From contig JACQRD010000080.1 in the NCBI GenBank assembly GCA_016206675.1, positions 1 through 40,261 of the forward strand: a stretch of DNA of 40,261 nt, read 5' to 3'. A program made the translations under genes and the position numbers. Positions 31,367-38,375 of this stretch are shown here, in pieces. This stretch comes from Candidatus Omnitrophota bacterium. Its GTDB lineage: Bacteria; Omnitrophota; Gorgyraeia; Aquiviventales; Aquiviventaceae. The first letter of the stretch is position 1. The number at the start of each line of letters is the position of its first letter. The notes under the pieces are model-generated. The model had not been told where the DNA came from and searched no databases. It was given only the letters and a program-made list of their open reading frames with translations.

Positions 31367-31810
31367 CTAGGCTTTCACCACTCGCACTTTCAAGACGGCA
31401 ACCATGTCCCGATGCACCTTGACCGGCACTTCATGAAGGCCCAGCGATTTGATCGGCTGCGGCAGCTGGATGGCATGCTTCTCCACGGCCACGCCGGCGC
31501 GGGAGAGCGCGTCGAGGACATCATGCAGGGTAATGGAGCCGAAGGCCTTGCCGTCCTCCCCGAGGCTCAGCGTGAACGACAGCGCCTGCTGCTCCAATCG
31601 CTGCTTGAGCGCTTCCGCCTCGGCCTGTTGTTGCTTCAGCTTGCGGGCGCGCTGGCGCGTGATCTCCTCAACCGTCTTGACCGCTTCGGGGGTGGCGGCC
31701 ACGGCCAGCTTGCGCGGCAGCAGGAAGTTGCGGGCGTAGCCGGGCTTGACGCGCACGGTGGCGCCTTCGGTGCCTAATTGCTCAACATCTCTGAGAAGAA
31801 TAACGTCCAT
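31367..31810 (-). CDS. rplI: Ribosomal protein bL9
   Basis: 147 residues, typical length. The N-terminal domain (MDVILLRDVEQLGTEGATVRVKPGYARNFLLPRKLAVAAT, in parts) is followed by a long charged helix (EEITRQRARKLKQQQAEAEALKQRLEQQ) and the C-terminal domain with GEDGKAFGSITLHDVLDALSRAGV. bL9 is a 50S protein that bridges to the next ribosome and binds 23S rRNA. The start lies 3 nt from the palindromic element at 31814-31907, and no Shine-Dalgarno is clear. Confidence 0.96.
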   Translation of the reverse strand: MDVILLRDVEQLGTEGATVRVKPGYARNFLLPRKLAVAATPEAVKTVEEITRQRARKLKQQQAEAEALKQRLEQQALSFTLSLGEDGKAFGSITLHDVLDALSRAGVAVEKHAIQLPQPIKSLGLHEVPVKVHRDMVAVLKVRVVKA

Positions 31811-31813
31811 TAT

Positions 31814-31907
31814 GAACGCCTGTTCAATAGCTCAATGGTTCATTAGTTCAATGGTTCTGCTCTTTTCGGAACTTCGGCACTATTGAACCATTGAACAAAT
31901 GAACGCC
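31814..31907. repeat. Palindromic TTCAATGG / CCATTGAA element between rpsR and rplI (element R14)
   Basis: The left arm GAACGCCTGTTCAATAGCTCAATGGTTCATTAGTTCAATGGTTC has units of about 8 nt; the right arm GAACCATTGAACAAATGAACGCC is complementary to two of them. The loop between contains a smaller hairpin around TCGGAACTTCGG. It occupies nearly the whole gap between the two ribosomal genes. Confidence 0.82.
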
Positions 31908-31913
31908 TTATTG

Positions 31914-32141
31914 CTAGGCTGACACATATGGCAGCAGTGCCATAAACCGCGCACGCTTGACCGCCCGTGTGAGCACCCGCTGATGCTTCGCGCAGGTGCC
32001 GGTCAGCCGCGACGGCAGGATCTTGCCGCGGTCGGAGACGTACCGGCCGATGCGGTCGATGTCCTTGTAGTCCACCTGGTCGACCTTTTCCGAACAGAAC
32101 CGGCAAGGCTTTTTCACAAAGATGCGTCGAATCGGGGGCAT
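31914..32141 (-). CDS. rpsR: Ribosomal protein bS18
   Basis: 75 residues, typical length. IRRIFVKKPCRFCSEKVDQVDYKDIDRIGRYVSDRGKILPSRLTGTCAKHQRVLTRAVKRARFMALLPY (in parts) matches bS18 throughout, including three or four cysteines that make a possible zinc-binding (C+) form: CRFC near residue 13 and a later TCAKH. It binds with bS6 on the 30S platform. GGAAGG lies upstream of the ATG. Confidence 0.96.
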   Translation of the reverse strand: MPPIRRIFVKKPCRFCSEKVDQVDYKDIDRIGRYVSDRGKILPSRLTGTCAKHQRVLTRAVKRARFMALLPYVSA

Positions 32142-32166
32142 GCGTTTTCCTTCCTCAATGGCGCGC

Positions 32167-32234
32167 GTGGTTCGGGGTTCTGGGTTCGGGGCTCAGGGCA
32201 GTTGCCCACAGCCCACAACCCTGAACCCAGAGCC
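32167..32234. repeat. Heptamer palindrome GGGTTCG / ACAACCC between ssb and rpsR (element R15)
   Basis: The left arm GTGGTTCGGGGTTCTGGGTTCGGGGCTCAGGGC and the right arm GCCCACAGCCCACAACCCTGAACCCAGAGCC are complementary over about 30 nt with a short loop (AGTT). Same word family as R9 and R12. Confidence 0.85.
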
Positions 32235-32248
32235 GCATGCGCTTATTT

Positions 32249-32722
32249 TTAGAATGGAACGTCGGCGTCCGTGCCGCTTTCCACCGCCGGCTCAGGCTCG
32301 CTGTCGCCGCTGGGGGCCGAGACCTCACCGGGAGCGTCTGACCGCGAGGCACTACCTGGCCCGCCCGGCCCGCCTGCCTGCGTCGCAGCTGCGGCAGGTG
32401 GGCCGAGAAACTGCACCCGGTCCGCCCGCACCTCCATGGTGGAACGCGTCTTGCCTTCGGCTTCCCAACTGCGGTAGATCAGCCGCCCTTCCACAAAGAT
32501 GGAGCGGCCCTTCTTCAAATACTGGTTGCACAGCTCCGCCTGCTTGCTCCAAACCACCACGGTCACGAAGCAGGTTTCTTCTTTGCGCTGCCCGTCCTGC
32601 CCCTTGAAGCTGGAGTTGACCGCCAGGCGCAGGTTGGCGACGGGCGTGCCGCTGGGGATGTAGCGCAGCTCGGGATCTTTGGTGAGATTGCCGATCAAGA
32701 GGACGCGGTTGAGGCTGACCAT
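32249..32722 (-). CDS. ssb: Single-stranded DNA-binding protein
   Basis: 157 residues from the ATG at 32722. The OB fold is complete: SLNRVLLIGNLTKDPELRYIPSGTPVANLRLAVNS, TCFVTVVVWSKQAELCNQYLKKGRSIFVEGRL and the DRVQFLG strand. The C-terminal part is a Pro/Gly/Ser-rich linker ending in DADVPF, the acidic tip that recruits replication partners. SSB coats single strands during replication and repair. It lies between rpsF and rpsR, the usual order. The start is 2 nt after the rpsF stop, so translation is probably coupled. Confidence 0.96.
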   Translation of the reverse strand: MVSLNRVLLIGNLTKDPELRYIPSGTPVANLRLAVNSSFKGQDGQRKEETCFVTVVVWSKQAELCNQYLKKGRSIFVEGRLIYRSWEAEGKTRSTMEVRADRVQFLGPPAAAATQAGGPGGPGSASRSDAPGEVSAPSGDSEPEPAVESGTDADVPF

Positions 32723-32724
32723 GG

Positions 32725-33039
32725 CTAGTTGCGCGCCGAGGCGAGCTCGTCTTCGCTTAAGATGATAAACCGCACGACCGACTCGTTGAGGCGGAAGAGC
32801 CGTTCCAGCTCGCCAATCTGCTGCGTCGGGGCGTGGAAGCGTACCACATAGTAACAACCCTCCGTCTGGCGCGCAATGCGAAAGGCCAGCCGCCGCCGGC
32901 CCATGGGCTGGATGCTGTCGATCCGTCCGCCCAACTTCTTGATTGGCTCTTCCAGCCGGGCGGCCTGCTGGGCCAGCTCCTGCTCCGTGCCGCCGGAGCG
33001 GATGATAATCATCGCTTCATATTCTCGCGTTCTGTCCAT
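32725..33039 (-). CDS. rpsF: Ribosomal protein bS6
   Basis: 104 residues from the ATG at 33039, which has AGGTGG upstream. REYEAMIIIRSG at the N-terminus, the helix KLGGRIDSIQPMGRRRLAFRI, and YYVVRFHAPTQQIGELERLFRLNESVVRFIIL in the C-terminal half match bS6 well. The protein binds the 30S platform with bS18, encoded two genes downstream. First gene of the rpsF-ssb-rpsR-rplI-dnaB series. Confidence 0.95.
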   Translation of the reverse strand: MDRTREYEAMIIIRSGGTEQELAQQAARLEEPIKKLGGRIDSIQPMGRRRLAFRIARQTEGCYYVVRFHAPTQQIGELERLFRLNESVVRFIILSEDELASARN

Positions 33040-33060
33040 CGCACCACCTGCCATGCAATC

Positions 33061-33633
33061 CTACGCTGCGTTGTAGCGGTTCATCACCGCGTCGATCCCG
33101 TCACGCGCCCACGCTTCGCAGGCCTCCACCGCCTGCTGAATGGCTTGCTTGATGGCCGCGCACTCCTCGCTCGGAAAGGCGCAGAGCACGTACTGCTCGA
33201 GATCCTGCGGCATCCGCGTCGTGCCCACGCCGATGCGCAGCCGGGCCACCGCGTCCGTCCCCAGCGCCTCCAGGCACGAGACCAACCCGTGGTGGCCGCC
33301 GGCGCCGCCCTGGGCTTTCAGGCGAATGGTGCCCAGCGGCAAGTTGACATCGTCACAGATGATCAGCAGATCCTCTGCCGGGGCCGCCAGCGCCTTCAAG
33401 GCGTCCCCGGACTCATTCATCATCGTCAAGGGCATCAACAGCCGGATCGGCTGTGCGGCTTGCGTATAGTCGCCGTACACCGCCGCCGGCCGTCCATCGG
33501 CCGGGTGCGCCAACGTGCAGTCGAGTGCCACCTGCCGCGCGTGCGCCAACTGCTGGATGACGGCAAAGCCCACGTTGTGGCGGGTGCCGTGATACGTATG
33601 GCCCGGATTGCCAAGACCGATCAATATCTTCAC
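33061..33633 (-). CDS. pth: Peptidyl-tRNA hydrolase
   Basis: 190 residues from a GTG at 33633 (KILIGLGNPG). Family signature: GLGNPGHTYHGTRHNVGFAVIQQLA with the catalytic His, MPLTMMNESGDAL, IICDDVNLPLGTIRLKAQGGAGGHHGLVS and the C-terminal helix. Pth releases tRNA from peptidyl-tRNA that drops off the ribosome. Upstream in-frame codons from 33699 are formed by the repeat (FGIWNL words) and are less likely to be translated, but a start there cannot be excluded because no Shine-Dalgarno is seen for either. The order glmU, prs, rplY (ctc), pth is like that in Bacillus. Confidence 0.94.
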   Translation of the reverse strand: MKILIGLGNPGHTYHGTRHNVGFAVIQQLAHARQVALDCTLAHPADGRPAAVYGDYTQAAQPIRLLMPLTMMNESGDALKALAAPAEDLLIICDDVNLPLGTIRLKAQGGAGGHHGLVSCLEALGTDAVARLRIGVGTTRMPQDLEQYVLCAFPSEECAAIKQAIQQAVEACEAWARDGIDAVMNRYNAA

Positions 33634-33771
33634 GTCCAAATTCCAAATCCCAAATTCCAAATCCCAGATAAGCACCAAGCACCAAGCACCAAGCACCAAG
33701 CCGTTTGGAATTTGGCGCTTGGAATTTGGAATTTATTTGGAGCTTGGGATTTGGGATTTGGTGCTTGCATG
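33633..33771. repeat. Compound heptamer palindrome AAATTCC / GGAATTT with CACCAAG words (element R16)
   Basis: The left arm is CAAATTCC/CAAATCCC units (33637-33667), followed by four CACCAAG units (33670-33703); the right arm is TTTGGAA/TTTGGGA units with ATTTGGTGCTTG as the complement of the CACCAAG words (33706-33771). It occupies nearly the whole gap between rplY and pth and is the longest of the set. Confidence 0.88.
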
Positions 33772-33773
33772 CG

Positions 33774-34508
33774 TTAGGCGTTCTTGCCTTCTTTGGCTTC
33801 TTTCTTCGGCTCTGCTTCAGCTTTGGGTTTGGGCGCGCCTTCCGCCGGGGCTTGCGGCTCTTCCTTCTTCTCGCGGATGACCTCCGGCTCGGTGACGGCC
33901 GCGGCCGCTTCCTCCGGCTTCTCTTCCTTCGGTTTCTGGACCGAGGCGATGGCGCTGTCCAGATCGCTCGTGATCTTGGTATGGGCGGGCGGGGCGAGGT
34001 CGCGCACGTGGATGGTGTCGCCGATCTTCATGGCGCTCACGTCGAACTCCACGCTCGCCGGAATCTCCGTCGGCAGACACTCCACCTCCACCTCGCGCAG
34101 GAAGTGCTCCAGCAGGCCGCCCTCCTGCTTGACCCCCACCGGCTCTCCCTTCAGCACCACCGGCACCTTGACCTTCAACCGCTCCGTCAGCGTGATCGCA
34201 TGGAAATCCACGTGCAGGACGCGGCCGTCCACCGGGTGGTACTGCATGGATTTCAGCAGCGCGGGCTTCTCCCATGACGGCGCGCCGGCCAGCTTGAGTT
34301 TCACCAGCGAGTGCTCCCCGGCCTTGGAATGCAGCACTTTCACCAGCGCCTTATGGTCCATCACGACGGGCACCGGCTCCATGCCGCGGCCGTAGACGAC
34401 GCCGGGGACTGCGCCCTCCCCGCGCAACCGCCGGATGCGCCGCGTGCCGACGGTCTGCCGCCGCGCAATCTTCAACTCCAGCTCTGTGGTTGCCTTTGTC
34501 TGTGCCAT
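33774..34508 (-). CDS. rplY: Ribosomal protein bL25 (general stress protein CTC/TL5 type)
   Basis: 244 residues. The N-terminal L25 domain (ELKIARRQTVGTRRIRRLRGEGAVPGVVYGRG) binds 5S rRNA; the beta-barrel C-terminal domain (QYHPVDGRVLHVDFHAIT, GEPVGVKQEGGLLEHFLREVEVECLP, IPASVEFDVSAMKIGDTIHVRDL) marks the CTC type. The last 55 or so residues form a Glu/Lys/Pro/Ala-rich tail (PKEEKPEEAAAAVTEPEV and on), longer than usual. GAGGG lies upstream of the ATG. Upstream of pth and downstream of prs, the common order. Confidence 0.94.
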   Translation of the reverse strand: MAQTKATTELELKIARRQTVGTRRIRRLRGEGAVPGVVYGRGMEPVPVVMDHKALVKVLHSKAGEHSLVKLKLAGAPSWEKPALLKSMQYHPVDGRVLHVDFHAITLTERLKVKVPVVLKGEPVGVKQEGGLLEHFLREVEVECLPTEIPASVEFDVSAMKIGDTIHVRDLAPPAHTKITSDLDSAIASVQKPKEEKPEEAAAAVTEPEVIREKKEEPQAPAEGAPKPKAEAEPKKEAKEGKNA

Positions 34509-34540
34509 CTGATGTCCCTCAGGTTCTACTCACACCGGCG

Positions 34541-35515
34541 CTAGCCAGGGATGCCATCAAACAACGAGCTGATCGACTGCTCGTAGTGGATGCGCGCAAT
34601 CGCATCCCCCAGCAGCGACGCCACCGACAAGACGGTAATCTTCGGGTGCCGTGTCTGCTGGGCCAGCGGAATGGTGTCCGTCACCATCAGCTCCTTCAGG
34701 CAGGAGGAGGCGATGCGGCTCTTGGCCGGCCCCGACAACACCGGGTGCGTGACGCACGCGTACACCGCGGTCGCCCCGGCCTGCTGCACCGCCTCGGCCG
34801 CTTCCACCAAGGAGCTGCCGGTGGCGATCAAATCATCGACGAGAATGCAGGTCTTGCCTTTAACCTCGCCGAGAATGTGCATCACCTCGGTGGCCTCGGG
34901 GCTGCTGCGGCGCTTATCCACAATGGCCAATCCCGCTCCCAGCCGCTTCGCGTAGGCGCGGGCCATCTTAATGCCGCCGACATCCGGCGAGACGACGACC
35001 ACCGCCTTCAGCCGCTTCTGCCGGATGGAGCGCTCGAAGACGGTCACCGCGTAGAGATGATCCAGCGGGATGTCGAAGAACCCTTGGATTTGCCCCGTGT
35101 GCAGATCCATGGTGAGCACGCGGTCGGCCCCCGCCGTCGTGATCAGGTTGGCGACGAGCTTCGCCGTAATCGGCACGCGCGGCTGATCCTTGCGGTCCTG
35201 CCGGGCATAGCCGTAATACGGGATGACCGCCGTGATGCGCCGCGCCGAGGCGCGCCGCAGCGCATCGAGCATGATGAGCAGCTCCATCAGATTGTCGTTG
35301 GTCGGGGGGCACGTCGGCTGCACGACGAAGACGTCCTTGCCGCGCACGTTCTCATTGATCTTCAGACGGATCTCCCCCTCGCTGAAGCGGCTCACCAGCG
35401 AATCCGTCAGCGTGATGCCCAGATGCTTGCAAATCGCCTTCGCCAACGCCGGGTTGGCGTTGCCGCTGACGATGGCCAGCTCTTTGGCGAGCGCCAGGGA
35501 GGAGGGTTTCCGCAT
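34541..35515 (-). CDS. prs: Ribose-phosphate pyrophosphokinase
   Basis: 324 residues, typical length. Family signature: RFSEGEIRLKINENVRGKDVFVVQPTCPPTNDNLMELLIMLDALRRASA (in parts), IPYYGYARQDRK, DLHTGQIQGFFDIPLDHL, VVVSPDVGG and the PRPP-binding ILVDDLIATGSSLVEAA. It makes PRPP from ribose-5-phosphate and ATP for nucleotide, His and Trp synthesis. The start is 4 nt after the glmU stop; the two are clearly coupled. The start ATG lies in ACGCATGCGG. Confidence 0.96.
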   Translation of the reverse strand: MRKPSSLALAKELAIVSGNANPALAKAICKHLGITLTDSLVSRFSEGEIRLKINENVRGKDVFVVQPTCPPTNDNLMELLIMLDALRRASARRITAVIPYYGYARQDRKDQPRVPITAKLVANLITTAGADRVLTMDLHTGQIQGFFDIPLDHLYAVTVFERSIRQKRLKAVVVVSPDVGGIKMARAYAKRLGAGLAIVDKRRSSPEATEVMHILGEVKGKTCILVDDLIATGSSLVEAAEAVQQAGATAVYACVTHPVLSGPAKSRIASSCLKELMVTDTIPLAQQTRHPKITVLSVASLLGDAIARIHYEQSISSLFDGIPG

Positions 35516-35518
35516 GCG

Positions 35519-37087
35519 TTATCGCTTCGATCGCTTCCGCGCGACGGCCTTGCGCGCCGGCCGCGCCGCACGGCGCCTGGACTTCGACGCGGCGCGGACG
35601 GGGCGCTTCGGCTTGGCGGAAGGCCTGACGGCTTTGCGCTTGGACGGCTTCGCGGCAGGCTTCGCCGCCCGCGCCGATTTCAGCTTCATCTTGACCTTGA
35701 CCGCCCCTTCGCGCTTGGCGGGCGGCGCGCCGTCGGTTCTCGGCGCCCCGTTGGAGGCCAGCGCCCGCGTCCCTCGACTGCGCTCCCCGGCCCGACCTTC
35801 GCCAGCGCCGGGGCGGGCGGGACTCGGCCCGCCGTCCTGGCCGAGGGGCCTCGCGGGCACGCCGACGACGACCCCCTTGGCCGGCACATCGTGATCCCGC
35901 GTGACGACGCTGCCCGCCCCCGTGATGGCCCCCGGCCCGACCTTCACCGGCGCAATCAGCACGGTATCGGAGCCGATGAATGCCCCCTTGCCAATGTGGG
36001 TGGCGTGCTTCTCCTTGCCGTCATAGTTGGCGGTGATCGTGCCGGCGCCGATGTTCGCGCCCTCATCAATGGTCGCGTCGCCCAAGTACGAGACGTGGTT
36101 GATCCGCACGCGGGGCCCCACTTTCGTGCGGACTAGCTCAACGAAGTTGCCGATGCGCACCTCATCCGCCACGGCGACTCCGCGGCGCAGGCGCGCGAAG
36201 GGGCCGATCACGCAGCGCTTGCCGATCGACACGCCCGTTTCAATTACCGTGTACGGGCGGATCGTCGTGTCCGCGCCGATGGACACCCCGTAATCGATGA
36301 AGGTGGACTGCGGATCCTCGATCGTCACGCCGTTCTGCAGGTGCATGTCGACGATCCGCTGGCGGATGACGCCGGTCGCCCGGGCCAGCTCGCCGCGTGA
36401 ATTGATCCCGAGCGCCTCGGAAACCTCCTCCACCTTGGCGACGTGGATCTTCGCCCCCTCCTGCTTGGCGATGTGCGAGATGATCTGGGTGAGGTAGAGC
36501 TCCTTCTTGCTCGCGCTGGGGGTGACGGTGGCCAGGGCCGCCACCAGCGCCTGGGTGTTGCAGATGAGCGTGCCGACGTTCACTTCCCGGATGGCCCGCT
36601 GGGCGGCGTTGGCCTCAGCCTCCTCGATGATGCCGACGACCTTGCCGTTCTCATCCCGCGCGATGCGGCCGTAGCCGCTGGGGTCGGCCAAGTGCGCCGT
36701 CAGCAGGGTGCAGGTGGCCCCGGCCTTGAAATGGGTTTCAATCAGCTTTTGGACCGTCGTGCGGCGCAGCAGCGGCGTGTCTCCGTAGAGGATCAACACC
36801 TCGCCGGTGGGAGCGCCGAGTGCCTTTTTCGCCACCAACACCGCGTCGCCGGTGCCGGCGCGGTTGGGCTGCAGCACCACCTTCGTCTCCTTGGGCAGGT
36901 GTGGCTTGACCAGCTCCGCCCCCTTGCCGAGCACGACGATCGGCTGCTTGACGCCGGCGCCGGCCGCGAGATTGAGCGCGTACGAAATCATGGGGCGGCC
37001 GCAAATCGAGTGGAGCACCTTCGGCAGCTCGGACTTCATCCGCGTGCCTTCGCCCGCCGCCAAAATGATCGCGTGCACTGTTCTCAT
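35519..37087 (-). CDS. glmU: Bifunctional GlmU (UDP-N-acetylglucosamine synthesis) with a basic C-terminal tail
   Basis: 522 residues, about 65 more than usual. The N-terminal uridyltransferase begins ILAAGEGTRMKSELPKVLHS (9-28) and keeps LYGDTPLL and TGDAV; the C-terminal acetyltransferase is a left-handed beta helix (FVELVRTKVGPRVRINHVSYLGDA, NIGAGTITANYDGKEKHAT). It makes UDP-GlcNAc for peptidoglycan and lipid A. The core ends near residue 414 (VVVGVPARPLG). Then follow a Gly/Pro/Arg-rich linker and about 60 residues of Lys/Arg/Ala/Pro (KPSKRKAVRPSAKPKRPVR and on to RKRSKR) that resemble histone H1 tails. The enzymatic core appears intact. GAGG precedes the ATG at 37087. Confidence 0.95.
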   Translation of the reverse strand: MRTVHAIILAAGEGTRMKSELPKVLHSICGRPMISYALNLAAGAGVKQPIVVLGKGAELVKPHLPKETKVVLQPNRAGTGDAVLVAKKALGAPTGEVLILYGDTPLLRRTTVQKLIETHFKAGATCTLLTAHLADPSGYGRIARDENGKVVGIIEEAEANAAQRAIREVNVGTLICNTQALVAALATVTPSASKKELYLTQIISHIAKQEGAKIHVAKVEEVSEALGINSRGELARATGVIRQRIVDMHLQNGVTIEDPQSTFIDYGVSIGADTTIRPYTVIETGVSIGKRCVIGPFARLRRGVAVADEVRIGNFVELVRTKVGPRVRINHVSYLGDATIDEGANIGAGTITANYDGKEKHATHIGKGAFIGSDTVLIAPVKVGPGAITGAGSVVTRDHDVPAKGVVVGVPARPLGQDGGPSPARPGAGEGRAGERSRGTRALASNGAPRTDGAPPAKREGAVKVKMKLKSARAAKPAAKPSKRKAVRPSAKPKRPVRAASKSRRRAARPARKAVARKRSKR

Positions 37088-37114
37088 GAGTGTCGCCTCG
37101 CGCGGTTACGATCC

Positions 37115-37933
37115 CTAGAGCGCATCATCACGATCACACGCTTGAACCGCCACATCTCCAATTGGATCGAACCCCGACTCCATCAGGAGAGCTGGGGAGC
37201 CAGGATTCGAACCTGGAGTCTTCTGATCCAAAGTCAGATGTGCTGCCATTGCACCACTCCCCAACGAGTTGCCGACCCCCATGATCCATCCGGCGATCCG
37301 ACGATTCAATGCGCTACTGCAAGCAACTCTGACTCGCACCAGGCCATGATACGCATCACCAACATTGGTCCTGCGAGTCGCGGGGCGGTGGCGCTTCCAT
37401 CGAACGTGCGCCAGTTTCTCAACGGGAACCTGTAGTTGCGTCGACCAAAAACTCCGAGCGCGTTGCGCATCACCCGTTTCATGGAGATACAGCTCGAAGC
37501 TCAGTTGCTCCTCTGAGACACCACAGATCTCTTGGGCCCATCTCATGAACAATTTGATAGCGAGGGGATCGGAGTTGGTGAAAATGACGCTTGCCGAAAC
37601 GTTTCCGGGCTTTTGCTTTGCCCCTTCAGCCCAGTAGAGCGCGAGTCCCAGCAACCAGAGGTCTCGCCGAGACAGTACGCCGATTTCTTGACTCGACGCT
37701 TCAAGAAGGGCCTGCGTTCGCGCGATGCGAGCTGCTTTGACGACCGCCGCCCCTTTTCGCTGCGCAATACGCTTCAACTCTGTCAGTCGTTGTGGTTGAG
37801 TTTCCACCAATCCTTCGGCCTTCAACCAACGCCATAACGTCGATTTGGCTACTCGGGACTGCCGGAGGATGGCCTCGTACGTCAACCCTTGACGCCGCAG
37901 ACGGAGAGCTCCATCGCGTTCAGATCGCTTCAT
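37115..37933 (-). CDS. HTH protein with LAGLIDADG-like pattern, reading through tRNA-Gln
   Basis: 272 codons from the ATG at 37933. The N-terminus is a helix-turn-helix: RLRRQGLTYEAILRQSRVAKSTLWRWLKAEG (in parts, about 11-41). The middle has LWLLGLALYWAEGAKQK (about 92-108), FTNSDPLAIKLFMRWAQEI and FWSTQLQVPVEKLAHV, which recall the LAGLIDADG-type small HTH proteins found near tRNA genes of many uncultured bacteria. RVACSSALNRRIAGWI (about 200-215) is the likely natural end. The remaining residues are encoded through the whole tRNA-Gln gene (37263-37192), so the real C-terminus may be shorter or the two genes may overlap. The base composition looks less GC-rich than the neighbours, which suggests acquisition. 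It starts inside spoVG by 14 nt. No function should be assumed. Confidence 0.6.
   Translation of the reverse strand: MKRSERDGALRLRRQGLTYEAILRQSRVAKSTLWRWLKAEGLVETQPQRLTELKRIAQRKGAAVVKAARIARTQALLEASSQEIGVLSRRDLWLLGLALYWAEGAKQKPGNVSASVIFTNSDPLAIKLFMRWAQEICGVSEEQLSFELYLHETGDAQRARSFWSTQLQVPVEKLAHVRWKRHRPATRRTNVGDAYHGLVRVRVACSSALNRRIAGWIMGVGNSLGSGAMAAHLTLDQKTPGSNPGSPALLMESGFDPIGDVAVQACDRDDAL
37192..37263 (-). tRNA. tRNA-Gln (anticodon TTG)
   Basis: Reads TGGGGAG (acceptor), GTGCAATGGCAGCAC-type D arm, TCTGA CTTTGGA TCAGA (anticodon TTG), CCAGG TTCGAAT CCTGG (T arm) and CTCCCCA, then discriminator G. All four stems pair. No CCA is encoded, so a nucleotidyltransferase must add it. It lies between glmU and the HTH gene. 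Confidence 0.97.
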
Positions 37934-38375
37934 GCGCTGCGCTCAAAGAACTTGACACTCCCATCGTGGTTTTCGTGCGCTCGGCCTCGTAGACGTCCAA
38001 AATCTTCGCCTGCAGGTACTGGCGAAATTCCGCCGTGATCGGATGCGCGATATCGCGGTGCGCCGACGCCTCGCCGGCCTCCGCCTCCGGTGCTACCGCC
38101 GCGGGAGGCAGGCGGCTGCCGCACTGCACGCAGAACCGGCTGCCGACGTCGTTCTTAAACTGGCAGCGCCCGCACGCCACCTTCGTCTTGTGCGAGGGCA
38201 TCGCGACGAAGGGCCCGTGCCGCCCCTCGATCACCTTGATGTTGCGCACCACGAAGCAGTGATCGAACGTGACGGTGGCGTACGCCTTCAGCCGCTGCTC
38301 TCCCGGCCGCCGTTCACCCGCGCCCGTCCGTGCGACCGGCGCGCGCAGTGCGACCCGAACGTCGGTGACCTCCAT
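37920..38375 (-). CDS. spoVG: SpoVG family protein with an inserted zinc ribbon
   Basis: 151 residues from the ATG at 38375 (MEVTDVRV). The family blocks are clear: LKAYATVTFDHCFVVRNIKVIEGRHGPFVAMPSHK (in parts, about 29-63) and DIAHPITAEFRQYLQAKILDVYE (about 108-130). SpoVG is a small site-specific DNA/RNA-binding regulator. Between these blocks, where most SpoVG proteins have a short loop, lies a 40-residue insert with four cysteines: CGRC (68, 71) and CVQC (82, 85), a zinc-ribbon pattern, and an Ala/Pro/Glu-rich stretch. The gene overlaps ispE by 62 nt at its start and the HTH ORF by 14 nt at its end. Confidence 0.88.
   Translation of the reverse strand: MEVTDVRVALRAPVARTGAGERRPGEQRLKAYATVTFDHCFVVRNIKVIEGRHGPFVAMPSHKTKVACGRCQFKNDVGSRFCVQCGSRLPPAAVAPEAEAGEASAHRDIAHPITAEFRQYLQAKILDVYEAERTKTTMGVSSSLSAAHEAI

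Noticed and set aside
33634..33699. A Trp-rich N-terminal extension of peptidyl-tRNA hydrolase
   Set aside because: Encoded by repeat R16; the family protein starts at KILIGLGNPG with GTG 33633. Kept only as an open question.
4078..33771. Reading the tandem repeats as CRISPR arrays
   Set aside because: Units are about 7 nt with no spacers of constant length and no cas genes in the window.
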